64,000 nt of DNA from assembly GCF_030766935.1 (NCBI RefSeq), contig NZ_JASERL010000009.1:186001-250000 (forward strand). The letters are read 5' to 3'. Origin of the DNA: Streptomyces sp. KL109B. Its GTDB lineage: Bacteria > Actinomycetota > Actinomycetes > Streptomycetales > Streptomycetaceae. A program made the position numbers and the translations under genes. Shown here in pieces: positions 25,850-34,800 of this stretch (its first letter is position 1; the number at the start of each line of letters is the position of its first letter). Below the pieces are notes generated by a model. That model ran no database searches and was not told where the DNA came from. It was given only the letters and a program-made list of their open reading frames with translations.

Positions 25850-26271
25850 CGAGGATCCGCTCGCGGGACCCGCGGTCGTCGTCGCGTACGCCGCCATCGG
25901 CCTGCTGGTCATCCTGGTCATGCGGATGCTCGCCGAACTCTCCGTCGCCCGGCCCGACACCGGATCGTTCTCCAGCTACGCCGGGCGCGAACTCGGCCCC
26001 TGGGCCGGTCTCACCATCGGCTGGCTGTACGCCTATCAGTGGTGCACTCGCTGGCCGAACGCGGTGAGGTGCCCCGCGTCCTGACCCGCACCACCCGTCA
26101 GGGCGTGCCCGCCGCGGCCGTGATCGGCGCCTCCAGCATCGGGCTGCTCACCGTGGTCGCCAACTACTTCCTGCCGAGCGACGCCGTGCGCTGTCGCTGA
26201 CCCTGGGCGTGACGGCCCTCGCCGTCGCCGCGGGCGTGATCCACCAGCGGCGGCGGGCGGCGAAGGGCTGA
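25850..26271 (+). pseudogene. amino-acid permease (APC/GabP type) with large internal deletions
   Basis: Three pieces in different frames follow the natural order of an amino-acid permease. At about 25868-26042: AGPAVVVAYAAIGLLVILVM and ARPDTGSFSSYAGRELGPWA (helices 2-3). At about 26043-26187: HSLAERGEVPRVLTRTTRQG (the late cytoplasmic loop). At about 26189-26271: LSLTLGVTALAVAAGVIHQR, then a stop. Most membrane helices are missing. It is clearly non-functional. Confidence 0.7.
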
Positions 26272-26317
26272 GAGCCGGTGCCGGGCAGGGCCTGCCCCGA
26301 ACGACAGGTGACAGGTC

Positions 26318-27091
26318 CTAGATCCGCGAGTTGCGCAGCGACTGCCACACCGCGCCGGCCAGGGCCCGCGTCGACCGGGCCACCGACAGGTGCTCGTGCT
26401 GCCGGTAGAGCTCCCAGTTGTACTGGACCAGCGACATCTTGTTGGACGACAGCGACCCCGCCTGTCCTGCCCGGTACACCGCCAGCGGCTCGTCCAGGCC
26501 CCTGGCGTCGTGGCCGTCCCGCATGATCGACAGCCACAGGGCGTAGTCCTGCCGCTTGCGCATCGAGGGCATCAGCCGCGTGCCCAGCACGTTGCGGTCG
26601 TACATGGCGGTCAGGGCGCCGATGTGGTCCCGGACGAGCATCTGCCGGTAGTCCACGTGCGGCGTGGCGTGGATGACCCGCCCGTTCGGCACGAAGTCGG
26701 TGCTCTCGCCCGCGTGGTCGGCGTCCATCTTGAAGTACGAGGTGAACGTGAGCGGCGCGGTGCCCTCCGCGGCGAACGCGAGCTGGCGTTCCAGCTTCCG
26801 CGGCAGCCACATGTCGTCGCTGTCGAGGAAGGCGATGTAGTCACCCTTGGCCCGCTCCATGGAGAGGTTGCGGGCCCGGCCCGCTCCGCCGCGCTCGGGT
26901 GCCGCCTCCGGGCGGACGCGCTCGTCCTGCCGGGCGAACTCCTGGAGCAGGTCCATGGAGCCGTCCGACGACTGGTCGTCGGTGACCAGGAGCTCCACAT
27001 CGCCGTGGGTCTGTGTGAGCACCGACCGCACCGCGGCACCGAGCGTGTCCGCCGAGTTGTAGACGGGCATCACGACGGAAACCAGGGGCAC
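26318..27091 (-). CDS. family 2 glycosyltransferase
   Basis: Inverting GT-A fold transferase using a nucleotide-sugar donor, 257 residues. VSVVMPVYNSADTL is the N-terminal strand, VTDDQSSDGS binds the nucleotide, and FLDSDDMWLP carries the DxD metal motif. GTG ending at 27091 has AAAGGAG nine bases upstream. No membrane helix is seen. The acceptor could be a cell-wall glycan or a small molecule. It has no obvious partners; the next gene upstream is an unrelated NmrA-type protein. Confidence 0.88.
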   Translation of the reverse strand: MPLVSVVMPVYNSADTLGAAVRSVLTQTHGDVELLVTDDQSSDGSMDLLQEFARQDERVRPEAAPERGGAGRARNLSMERAKGDYIAFLDSDDMWLPRKLERQLAFAAEGTAPLTFTSYFKMDADHAGESTDFVPNGRVIHATPHVDYRQMLVRDHIGALTAMYDRNVLGTRLMPSMRKRQDYALWLSIMRDGHDARGLDEPLAVYRAGQAGSLSSNKMSLVQYNWELYRQHEHLSVARSTRALAGAVWQSLRNSRI

Positions 27092-27129
27092 TGCAATTCT
27101 CCTTTGACGGGTCTGGGACGACGGCCCAT

Positions 27130-28086
27130 TCAAACACCCGTTGTCCGGTGCTCGAGCAAGTTGGCCCGCGCCCAGTCCTCGAAGCGTGTCAGCGGGATGT
27201 CCAGGGCGCGGGCGTACTCGGGGCGGCCCGGCTGGCTCGCGGCGTTCATCCAGGTGCCCGAGGCGCCCATGGCCGGCATGCCGGCGGCGAGGGCCTGCTC
27301 CAGGGTCAGGTCCGGAGCGGTGATGGGCCGGTCGAGGACGCGGCCGAGTGTCTCGGCGATCTCCGCCATCGAGCGGTACTCGCTGGCCAGTTCAAGCTCC
27401 ACCTCGTGGAAGCGGTCCGGGTCCGTGAGAGCCGCGGCGGCCGCGGCGCCGATGTCGGTGACCGCGGTGAGGGAGAGCCGGGTGTCGGGCTTGATGAGTG
27501 TGATCAGGCCGCCCTCGATGCCGCGCGGGAAGAGGTAGGCCATGGAGGGCAGCAGGTTCTCCATGAAGAAGCCCGGCTTGATGAGGGTCCAGCGCCGAAA
27601 GCCGGCCTCGCGGACCAGGTCCTGGATGGCGGCCTTGGTGTCGAGGGCGGGAGCCATGAAGTCCCAGCGCCCCTCGGCCCAGCCGGGCACCTCGGTGTGC
27701 CGGCCCGCGCCGGCCACGGAGGTGTGCACGAACTGGTCCACCCCGGCGGCCCGGGCGCCCTCGACGAGGTTGGTGGCCTGGGTCAGCTCGTTGTCGAAGT
27801 CGGCGCCCTCGGCGGTGAACCGGGGCATCTGGACGGAGAAGACGGCCCGTGCCCCTTCGGCCGCGCGCCGCACGGATTCACGGTCAAGGAGGTCTCCGGC
27901 GACGAGCTCGGCGCCGAGCGCGGCGACGGCGCGGGCCCGGTCGGTGTCCGGGTCCCTGACCAGGGCGCGTACGGGGGTGCCCGCGGCCAGCAGCGCACGG
28001 GCGGTGGCGCCGCCCTGGCGCCCGGTGGCACCGGTGACGAGTACGGGGGTCGGGGTTGGGGTTGGGGTGGTGGACGGCATGGGCAT
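27130..28086 (-). CDS. NmrA-like NAD(P)-binding protein
   Basis: Atypical short-chain dehydrogenase fold, 318 residues. TPVLVTGATGRQGGATARAL is the Rossmann glycine motif (GxxGxxG); DLLDRESVRRAAEGARAVFS and VHTSVAGAG are typical of NmrA/HSCARG redox sensors and quinone-reductase-like enzymes. The catalytic Tyr-Lys pair of true dehydrogenases is not evident. A TPTPTPTP tract precedes the fold. It is divergent from a TetR gene, with paired operators between, so it is probably repressed by that protein. Confidence 0.85.
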   Translation of the reverse strand: MPMPSTTPTPTPTPVLVTGATGRQGGATARALLAAGTPVRALVRDPDTDRARAVAALGAELVAGDLLDRESVRRAAEGARAVFSVQMPRFTAEGADFDNELTQATNLVEGARAAGVDQFVHTSVAGAGRHTEVPGWAEGRWDFMAPALDTKAAIQDLVREAGFRRWTLIKPGFFMENLLPSMAYLFPRGIEGGLITLIKPDTRLSLTAVTDIGAAAAAALTDPDRFHEVELELASEYRSMAEIAETLGRVLDRPITAPDLTLEQALAAGMPAMGASGTWMNAASQPGRPEYARALDIPLTRFEDWARANLLEHRTTGV

Positions 28087-28204
28087 GTGAGGGGTCCTTT
28101 GGTGTGCGAGCGCTCGGGCGTACGGAGTCCTGAGGTGTACGGAGTCCTGAGGTGTACGGAGTGCTCGGGCGTGCGGGCGGTCGGACGCAGGCGTCGGCCA
28201 CGAA

Positions 28205-28259
28205 AATGGCGGGGTCCGCCACTTCCGTTCGGCTACGATATGGCGGGCCCCGCCACTTA
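28205..28259. promoter_or_regulatory. twin TetR operators between nmrA-like gene and tetR
   Basis: Two near-identical inverted repeats, TGGCGGGGTCCGCCA at 28207-28221 and TGGCGGGCCCCGCCA at 28241-28255, are each followed by CTT and start 34 bases apart. They lie 26-75 bases before the TetR start and in the shared divergent promoter region. Such spacing and symmetry are typical of autoregulated TetR pairs. The palindromes are seen; binding by the neighbour is inferred. Confidence 0.65.
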
Positions 28260-28280
28260 AGCAATCCTGGAGCTGAACAC

Positions 28281-28850
28281 ATGGTTGAGCGGCAGCGCGC
28301 CGACGCCCGGCGCAACTACGAGCGGATCCTCGCCGTGGCCGAGCGGGAGGTCGCCGCGCGGGGCGCCGAGGCCTCCCTGGAGCAGATCGCGCGCGTGGCC
28401 GGGGTCGGCTCCGCGACCGTGCGCAGGCACTTCCCGACGCGGCGGGCGTTGCTGGAGGCGGTCTCGCGGCAGCGGATCGAGACGCTGTGCGCGCGGGCGC
28501 GGGAGCTCGACTCGGGGGAGGCCGGTGGCCGGGAGGCGCTGCTGGAGTGGCTGGGCGACGTCGTCGCCTACTGCGTCACCGCTCGCGGGCTCGCCGAGGC
28601 CCTGTCGTACGACGAGGGGCAGGATCCCGTACGGGGGAACTCCTGCGCGGCGCCGCTCATCGAGGCGGGGGAGCCGCTGCTGCGGAGCGCCGCGCGGGAG
28701 GGCGCGGTGGCGCCACACATCACCGTCGAGGACCTGATCACCCTCGCCGTCGGCCTCGCCCTCGCCACCGAGCACCACCCCGAGCCCACCGCCCGCGCCG
28801 AGGCGCTGCTCGGCTTGGCGGTGGCGGGGATCAGTCCGCAGCGGGGCTGA
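28281..28850 (+). CDS. TetR/AcrR-family repressor
   Basis: 189 residues. The N-terminal helix-turn-helix is ASLEQIARVAGVGSATVRRH followed by FPTRRALLEAV; the C-terminal ligand domain contains EALSYDEGQDPVRGNSCAAP, typical of the SbtR-like class. ATG 28281 follows CTGGAGC. The twin palindromes immediately upstream suggest that it represses itself and the divergent NmrA-like gene. The ligand is unknown. Confidence 0.88.
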   Translation: MVERQRADARRNYERILAVAEREVAARGAEASLEQIARVAGVGSATVRRHFPTRRALLEAVSRQRIETLCARARELDSGEAGGREALLEWLGDVVAYCVTARGLAEALSYDEGQDPVRGNSCAAPLIEAGEPLLRSAAREGAVAPHITVEDLITLAVGLALATEHHPEPTARAEALLGLAVAGISPQRG

Positions 28851-29208
28851 CGTCGGGCACTCCCCGCCGAATGTCCGAGAAATGGGCAGCCGAGGTCCGG
28901 GGTCTGGTGAGGAGGCCCATGGTGAGCAGGCCGGCGGGGCCGCCCGCGACGCCCGGTCAACTGACGGGAACCGTAAGGGACATGACGGAGCGTGGGGTGG
29001 ACGGCGTCCTGTCCGGGAACTTCCCGCTGCCCGCCGCGCTGCGCCTGGCCCAACCGCCCAACCGCCCAACCGCCCAACCGCCCAACCGCCCAGCCGTTCC
29101 CGGAACTGACCGGCATACCGGGAATGCCGCGCCGCGGCCGACTGCTGTTGAGATGGCTACGAATGACCACGAACGACCACGACCGACTCTTGCGAGGTAC
29201 ACCCCCAC
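28851..29208. other. 358-base intergenic region before the MFS exporter
   Basis: I find no convincing gene here. It contains five exact tandem copies of AACCGCCC (29052-29091) and an inverted repeat, TTCCCGG at 29097-29103 with CCGGGAA at 29118-29124, about 90 bases before the MFS start. That inverted repeat may be an operator for the downstream gene. Confidence 0.4.
29052..29091 (+). repeat. five tandem AACCGCCC units
   Basis: Five perfect 8-base copies run without interruption, followed by a degenerate sixth (AGCCG). The tract is not coding in any supported gene. Confidence 0.8.
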
Positions 29209-30684
29209 ATGAGCCAGCCAACACACGTCGAGAGCCTGGACGCGCCTGGTGACGACGGCAGAACCGACCCGCCCGCGGTCGGGACTTCGGCGCGCGCGGG
29301 CGTTCTCATAGCCGTCCTTGTCGCCTCCGCGTTCGTGATGATCCTCAACGAGACGATCCTGAGCGTCGCCCTGCGCGACCTCACCGTCGACCTGGGAGTC
29401 TCCACGACCACGGTGCAGTGGCTGACCAGCGGCTTCCTGCTGACGATGGCCGTGGTCATCCCGATCACCGGCTTCCTCCTCGAACGCTTCTCCGCGCGCC
29501 AGATCTTCCTGGCCTCGCTGACGGCGTTCAGCACCGGCACCCTGATCAGCGCCCTCGCGCCCGGCTTCGGCGTGCTGCTCACCGGTCGTGTCGTGCAGGC
29601 CTTCGGCACCGCCGTGATGATCCCGATGCTCATGACGACGGTGATGCGCCTGATCCCCGCGGAGCGCCGCGGGTCGATGATGGGCACCATCACGATCGTC
29701 ATCGCGGTCGCCCCTGCCATCGGCCCGACGGTCGGCGGCGCGGTACTGGCGTCGCTGGGCTGGCGCTGGATGTTCTGGATCGTCCTGCCGCTGGCGGTGG
29801 CCGCTCTGGTGATCGGCGCGATATTGCTGCGCCTGGACAGCGAGACGCGAAAGGTGCCGCTGGACGTGCTGTCGGTGGTGCTCTCCGCCATCGGCTTCGG
29901 CGGCGTCCTCTACGGCCTCGCCTCCATCGGCGAGTCCGGTGGCGGGGAGCACACCATCGAGCCGTGGATGCCGATCGTCGCCGGTCTGCTGTCCCTCACC
30001 GCGTTCGTCCTGCGCCAACTGCGCCTGCAGCGCCAGGACCGCGCCCTGCTGGACCTGCGCCCACTGGCCAACCCCACCTTCTCCGTGGCCCTGTTGCTGT
30101 CCGCGCTGCTGTTCATGTGCATGCTGGGCGCGGCCGCGATCCTGCTGCCGCTCTACCTCCAGACGGTCATGGGGACGACGACGTTCGTCAGCGGCCTCGC
30201 CGTCCTCCCCGGCGGCCTGCTCCTCGGTCTCCTCGGCCGCCCCGTGGGCCGCCTCTACGACCGTGCCGGCGCCCGCCCCCTGGTAATCCCCGGCGCGGCC
30301 GCGCTCGCCGCCTCGCTGTGGCTGTTCTCGCTGCTCGGCCCGGACTCCTCGCTGACGGCGGTCATCGCCATCCACCTGCTGCTCATGGGCGGGCTCGGCC
30401 TGATGATGACCCCGCTGATGACGGCGTCCCTGAACGCGCTGCCGGACCACCTGCACTCCCACGGCAGTGCGATCCTCGCGACGTTGCAGCAGGTCGCGGG
30501 CGCCTTCGGCACGGCGGTCTTCGTCACCGTGGCGTCCGTGGCGTCCGACGCCGCGTCCGGCGCGCCCGACGCGAGCGGCCTGAGCGCGGCGTTCGTCCTC
30601 GCGGGCGTCATCGGTCTCGTGGCGTTCGCGGCATCGCTGTTCTTCGGCCGCGGCGCGCGCTCCGTAGGAGCCGGCGGCAAGTGA
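29209..30684 (+). CDS. DHA2-type MFS multidrug exporter
   Basis: 491 residues with about 14 predicted helices. FVMILNETILSVALRDLTVD and VQWLTSGFLLTMAVVIPITG are typical of the EmrB/QacA family, with the motif C region FGTAVMIPMLMTTVMRLIPA. Role inferred: proton-driven export of drugs or a natural product. No cognate regulator is adjacent on the same transcript; the AraC gene 63 bases downstream points the same way. The upstream inverted repeat may be its operator. Confidence 0.9.
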   Translation: MSQPTHVESLDAPGDDGRTDPPAVGTSARAGVLIAVLVASAFVMILNETILSVALRDLTVDLGVSTTTVQWLTSGFLLTMAVVIPITGFLLERFSARQIFLASLTAFSTGTLISALAPGFGVLLTGRVVQAFGTAVMIPMLMTTVMRLIPAERRGSMMGTITIVIAVAPAIGPTVGGAVLASLGWRWMFWIVLPLAVAALVIGAILLRLDSETRKVPLDVLSVVLSAIGFGGVLYGLASIGESGGGEHTIEPWMPIVAGLLSLTAFVLRQLRLQRQDRALLDLRPLANPTFSVALLLSALLFMCMLGAAAILLPLYLQTVMGTTTFVSGLAVLPGGLLLGLLGRPVGRLYDRAGARPLVIPGAAALAASLWLFSLLGPDSSLTAVIAIHLLLMGGLGLMMTPLMTASLNALPDHLHSHGSAILATLQQVAGAFGTAVFVTVASVASDAASGAPDASGLSAAFVLAGVIGLVAFAASLFFGRGARSVGAGGK

Positions 30685-30747
30685 GGCGGCTGACCGCTCC
30701 CGGATCCGGGTACGCGTAAGGGGTCAGGGCGAGTCGAGGAGCAGAGG

Positions 30748-31767
30748 GTGTCCGAGCCGGTGTCTGAGACGGTGTTCCGAGGCCAGGACCTGCCACCGGC
30801 GCAGCGGTGGGAGGCGTGGCGTCAGATGGCCATCGCCAGTCATGAGACCAGCGAGATCACCACCGAGCACACGGCCGACTTCGACGCGACGCTGCGCGTA
30901 CTGGGCCTGGGAGCGGTGCACGTGTCCACGCTCACCTGTCCGTCACTGGGCTCGAATCGCACATCGAGACTGATCCGGCAGTCGGACCCCGAGCTCTACC
31001 ACCTCACATTCGCCCGACGGGGATCCATCGCCATGGACCACGCCGACCGGCAGGTGGTGCAAGGCGAAGGGGTCCTGACGCTGTCCACCACCTCACGGCC
31101 CTACCGGGCCCAAGTCGCCCCGGGCCGGGACGGTGTGGCGAACCGGTTCACGCTGGTGCAGGCCCTCCTGCCCCGGGCCCTGCTCCCGGTCCCCGCCGAC
31201 GCCGCCGACCGTCTACTGGGGGTGCCGCTGCCCGCCCACGACGGCCCCGGTGCGCTGTTCGCCCAGTGCGTCGACCGCCTCGCTGCGGACACCACCAGCT
31301 ACGCGCCCGCGCAGGCCGCGCGGCTGGGTGGCGTGATTCTCGGCCTGGCCGCCTCGCTGCTCGGTCACCACCTCGACACCGACCACGTGCCGTCGGCCGA
31401 CTCCCGGACCCGCCGGGACACCCTGACGGTCCGCGTCCACGCGTTCATCGAGCAGCACCTGGGTGACCCCGGGCTCGGCCCGGATCTGATCGCCGCGGCC
31501 CATCACATCTCGGTGCGCTCACTGCACCGCCTCTTCCAGGGGCAGGGGACCACCGTCGGCGCGGTCGTCCGCCGCCACCGGCTCGAACGCGCCCGGCAGG
31601 ACCTGGCCGACCCGGCGCTGAACACCCGGCCCGTCCACGCGATCGCCGCCCGCTGCGGCTTCCCGCGCCCTGCCGACTTCACCCGGTCCTTCCGCACCGC
31701 CTACGGCCTGCCCCCGCGTGACTACCGCCGCCTCGCCCAAGGCCACGGACCTGGCACGCCACGCTAA
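30748..31767 (+). CDS. AraC-family transcriptional regulator
   Basis: 339 residues. The N-terminal half is an AraC-binding-like domain (ELYHLTFARRGSIAMDHADR, GVLTLSTTSRPY). The C-terminal DNA-binding part has two helix-turn-helices: DLIAAAHHISVRSLHRLFQG and the signature IAARCGFPRPADFTRSFRTA followed by YGLPPRDYRR. GTG 30748 follows GAGGAGCAGAGG. The gene is followed by a small secreted protein; the same order occurs at 49866-50540 with a broken AraC copy, so it may control the secreted protein. Confidence 0.9.
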   Translation: MSEPVSETVFRGQDLPPAQRWEAWRQMAIASHETSEITTEHTADFDATLRVLGLGAVHVSTLTCPSLGSNRTSRLIRQSDPELYHLTFARRGSIAMDHADRQVVQGEGVLTLSTTSRPYRAQVAPGRDGVANRFTLVQALLPRALLPVPADAADRLLGVPLPAHDGPGALFAQCVDRLAADTTSYAPAQAARLGGVILGLAASLLGHHLDTDHVPSADSRTRRDTLTVRVHAFIEQHLGDPGLGPDLIAAAHHISVRSLHRLFQGQGTTVGAVVRRHRLERARQDLADPALNTRPVHAIAARCGFPRPADFTRSFRTAYGLPPRDYRRLAQGHGPGTPR

Positions 31768-31881
31768 GCACCTGGCACGCGGTGCGAACACCGCCTCCGT
31801 GAGCAGTGGTCTACTCAGGAGTCGCCCACGCCACGACCAAGGGCGCGGGCGATGACCACGACGAGAAATCGGGGAGTCCAG

Positions 31882-32307
31882 ATGAAGTCCGTCCTGCGCA
31901 AGGAGCGCATCGGAGCGGCCGCGGTGGCCGGTGTCGCGCTGTTCGGCGTCGTGACCGCGACCGCGACACCGGCCCCTGCGGCGAGCGCCTCAGGCGTCAA
32001 AACGGTGCGGCAGGAACGCAAGGGATCGTGCCACGCCTACATGTGGGCCAAGAGCACCGGGGCGCACCGGTACTACACCAAGCTCAACATGCTCAACCCC
32101 GGCCCGACGACCGGGTGTTACGCCTGGATGGAGCGGAAGCACAACGGCAAGGTCAAGCGGGTGACCAAGATCTACAAGGTTCGGAAGCACAAAGGCGAGG
32201 AGAGCGGCTGGCACTGGGACGGCTCCGGCTACCGGGCACGGGTGTGCATGGGAGTCCACTGGGCCCCCGGCCCCATCTCCGGAGTCAGCTGCTCCAAGTT
32301 CTGGTGA
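31882..32307 (+). CDS. small secreted Cys/Trp-containing protein A
   Basis: 141 residues; ATG 31882 with GGGGAG ten bases upstream. The signal peptide (AAAVAGVALFGVVTATATPA, ending near AASAS) gives a mature protein of about 105 basic residues with four Cys (SCHAY, GCYAW, RVCMG, SCSKFW), presumably two disulfides, ending in Trp. I do not recognise the family. The overall plan resembles the secreted protein at 49866-50264. It follows the AraC gene by 114 bases. Confidence 0.75.
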   Translation: MKSVLRKERIGAAAVAGVALFGVVTATATPAPAASASGVKTVRQERKGSCHAYMWAKSTGAHRYYTKLNMLNPGPTTGCYAWMERKHNGKVKRVTKIYKVRKHKGEESGWHWDGSGYRARVCMGVHWAPGPISGVSCSKFW

Positions 32308-32364
32308 CCGTGTGGGGCGGAGGCCGTTGGGCGGCATCGCGCGGGCGGCTCGTGCGTGGTGTGC

Positions 32365-33660
32365 TCAGCGGACCTTTTTGATGGGGATCACGACCAGCGC
32401 GCCCACCACGCAGATCGCCGCGGCGACATGCAGCATCGTGGCGTAGCTGTCGCCGCCGACCGTGGCGACGAGGAAGCCGGCGAGGCCGGGGGCGAGGGCC
32501 TGTGGTGCGGCGTTGGCGACGTTGAAGACGCCGAGGTCTTTCGCGGCGTTGTCGGGGTCGGGCAGGACGTCCATGACGAGCGCGATGTCGACGCCGATGT
32601 ACATGCCGTAGCCGAGGCCGAGCACCAACTCGGCCCAGTAGAAGGCGCCGACGGAGTCCACGTGCACCAGCATGTACGTGCCGATGCCGAAGAGCAGGGT
32701 GGCCGTGCCCACGAACACCTTGCGGCGGCCCGTCTTGTCGGAGAGCCAGCCCGCGGTCTGCGAGGTGACCATCACGGCGACGGTGTAGACGAGGATGCCG
32801 GTGGCCATCGCGCCGGTGGCCTCGCTCACGGACAGGTCGAGCTGGTGCTCCAGGTACATGAGCCGGAACGTCGTGAACATGAACGACGCCAGCAGGATCA
32901 TGAACCTGGACACGAACGCCCAGGCGAAGTCCGGGTGTTGGCGCGGACTCACCCAGAACGTCTTGACCGCGGTGCGCCAGCCGCCGTCGCGCGGCGGGCG
33001 CGTCCGCAGCGGGACGTCCGGCAGCATCACGGCGTACAGGACCATCGCGGCGAGGCCCACGAGGCCCGGCACCATGAACAGCACCAGCATGTCGGTGGCG
33101 AGGAGCTTGCCCACGTACGCGGCTCCCAGCACGCCGAGGTTCTGCATCAGGCCGACGAGACCGGAGACCTTGCCGCGCTGCCAGGTCGGCACCTGGTCGG
33201 CGACCGAGGCCAGATAGGCGGCGAGCGCGGCGTTGGCGCACACCTGGCCGATCAGCCAGGCCACGGCGACGGTGGCTACGTTGGGGGCGAGGGCGATCCC
33301 CAGGAGGCAGAGGGTGAGCCCGGTCGACCCGGCCACCAGCCAGGGGCGGCGGCGCCCGAAGCGGCCGGTGGTCATGTCGCTGATCCGGCCGAAGATCGGA
33401 TTGGCGAGGAAGGCGCCCGCCGCGCCGAGCGAGGAGACGGTGGCCAGCGCGGTGACCGCGTCACCGTCCGCGGTGAGGGTCTGCAACTTGAGCGTGAGGC
33501 TGACGTAGACCGGGGTGAGGAGCGCGAAGTACAGGCCGGCCTGCGCGGTCGCGAGAAAGGCGAGAAGCCGGGGCGGGGCCTTGCGCGTGGGCGGCGGGAC
33601 GGTGGACGCCGGTTCGGTTCTTGGTGTGTCCGTGTTGGTGCCGTGCGGGGTGGATCCCAT
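32365..33660 (-). CDS. MFS permease of GPH/SLC45-like type (sugar symporter)
   Basis: 431 residues, 12 predicted helices. AFLANPIFGRISDMTTGRFG and RRRPWLVAGSTG correspond to the loop 2-3 motif of the glycoside-pentoside-hexuronide group, and GWLSDKTGRRKVFVG to the second-half copy. A Pro/Thr-rich N-terminal tail of about 30 residues is unusual. It is the last gene of a leftward run with two TIM-barrel isomerase-like proteins and a Gfo/Idh dehydrogenase, so sugar or polyol uptake is likely. Confidence 0.85.
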   Translation of the reverse strand: MGSTPHGTNTDTPRTEPASTVPPPTRKAPPRLLAFLATAQAGLYFALLTPVYVSLTLKLQTLTADGDAVTALATVSSLGAAGAFLANPIFGRISDMTTGRFGRRRPWLVAGSTGLTLCLLGIALAPNVATVAVAWLIGQVCANAALAAYLASVADQVPTWQRGKVSGLVGLMQNLGVLGAAYVGKLLATDMLVLFMVPGLVGLAAMVLYAVMLPDVPLRTRPPRDGGWRTAVKTFWVSPRQHPDFAWAFVSRFMILLASFMFTTFRLMYLEHQLDLSVSEATGAMATGILVYTVAVMVTSQTAGWLSDKTGRRKVFVGTATLLFGIGTYMLVHVDSVGAFYWAELVLGLGYGMYIGVDIALVMDVLPDPDNAAKDLGVFNVANAAPQALAPGLAGFLVATVGGDSYATMLHVAAAICVVGALVVIPIKKVR

Positions 33661-33894
33661 GGTTCGCCTCCTTGCGAGCCAGGGCGGATGGGGGGGGGTG
33701 TCGGACCGGGACGCCAGGAACTGACATGTGGGGGCGGGCGCCCGGTCCGACGAGTGTCGTGCGGGAGGGGGTGGTCCGGTGGGTGCGCGGGTCCCCCTAC
33801 GCAGGGTGGGTCCCCTGCGTCGACTGGAGCGGCGGGGTTCGGGACGGAACTCCGTGGCGCGGGAAGGGCCCCAGCGCGTCCGGCCGTCAGGCCG
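33661..33894. other. 234-base intergenic region in the sugar locus
   Basis: A G-rich stretch (GGATGGGGGGGGGTGTC near 33687) separates the permease from the isomerase gene on the same strand. I see no gene. It may contain a separate promoter for the permease, but no clear -35/-10 pair stands out. Confidence 0.35.
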
Positions 33895-34752
33895 TCACGC
33901 CGTGGTGCGGCCCATCGCGGTGAGCGCGCTCCGGTTGCGGGCCAGGAGGTCGAAGCGGTCGAGCTCGGTGGTGTCGATCTCGGCGATGTGCCAGGCGAGG
34001 GCGGCGCCGCCGGCCTCGATGGCGGCGGAGACGTCGACGTCGCCGGTGCCGATCGGGGTCTGCGGCTCCTGGCGCACGGCCTTGCCGTCCTTGAGGTGCG
34101 CCGCCACCACGCGGCCGTCGAGCGCGCGCAGTACGGCGGCCGGGTCCTGGTCCGCGACGGTGGCCCAGTAGACGTCGAGTTCGGCGATGGCCCGGGAGCC
34201 GACGAGCTGCCAGAACACGTCGTAGCCGAGGCGGCCGTCGGGCAGCTTCGTCCACTCCATGTCGTGGTTGTGGTAGCCGAGGCGGATGCCGTGGCCGGCC
34301 AGTTCGGTGGCGGCCTCGTCGACGCGTGCGGCGAAGCGGGTCAGCGTGTCCAGGTCACCGAAGATGTCCCGGCCGAAGTGGTCTCCGCCGTCGAAGCCCT
34401 CGACGAGCCCGGGGATCGGGATGAAGACGGTGTCGGTGCCGAGGATGCGGCACTCCTCCGCGAGCGTGGCGAGCCCCTCCGCGGCGATCGAGGCGTGCAG
34501 GGAGCAGACGGAGAGGCCCGCCGCGTCCAGGTCGGCGCGGAGCGCACGCGCCTTGGCGAGGCGGTCGTCGGCGGGGGTGCGCCAGTCGCCGAAGCCGAAG
34601 GGCTCGACGTTCCGGTAGCCGAGCTCCGCGAGGCGGGCGAGGGTGCCCGCGCGGTCCTGCTCGAGTTCCTCGCGAAGGCTGTACAGCTGGACGGCGAGCG
34701 TGCCGGTGGGGGTGTCCGTGGGCGTGTCTGTAGGGGTGTCCGTGGCGGTCAT
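33895..34752 (-). CDS. sugar phosphate isomerase/epimerase-like TIM-barrel protein
   Basis: 285 residues, AP-endonuclease-2/xylose-isomerase-like barrel. Metal-ligand positions are visible as the Glu of NVEPFGFGD, His in CSLHASI, YHNHDMEW, AELDVYWA, AAHLKDGK and WHIAEIDTTE. The N-terminus carries a TDTPTDTPTDTPTG repeat before the first strand LAVQLYSLREE. A GGAGGACC ribosome-binding site precedes the ATG. It probably epimerises or isomerises an oxidised sugar produced by the dehydrogenases nearby. Confidence 0.82.
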   Translation of the reverse strand: MTATDTPTDTPTDTPTGTLAVQLYSLREELEQDRAGTLARLAELGYRNVEPFGFGDWRTPADDRLAKARALRADLDAAGLSVCSLHASIAAEGLATLAEECRILGTDTVFIPIPGLVEGFDGGDHFGRDIFGDLDTLTRFAARVDEAATELAGHGIRLGYHNHDMEWTKLPDGRLGYDVFWQLVGSRAIAELDVYWATVADQDPAAVLRALDGRVVAAHLKDGKAVRQEPQTPIGTGDVDVSAAIEAGGAALAWHIAEIDTTELDRFDLLARNRSALTAMGRTTA

Positions 34753-34800
34753 GGTGGGTCGGTCCTCCGGGTATCGGTCGTGGCGGTCGTGTCAGTGGTG

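Noticed and set aside
26318..27091. Glycosyltransferase as part of a secondary-metabolite cluster
   Set aside because: No polyketide, peptide or terpene synthase genes, nor sugar-nucleotide genes, occur within reach.
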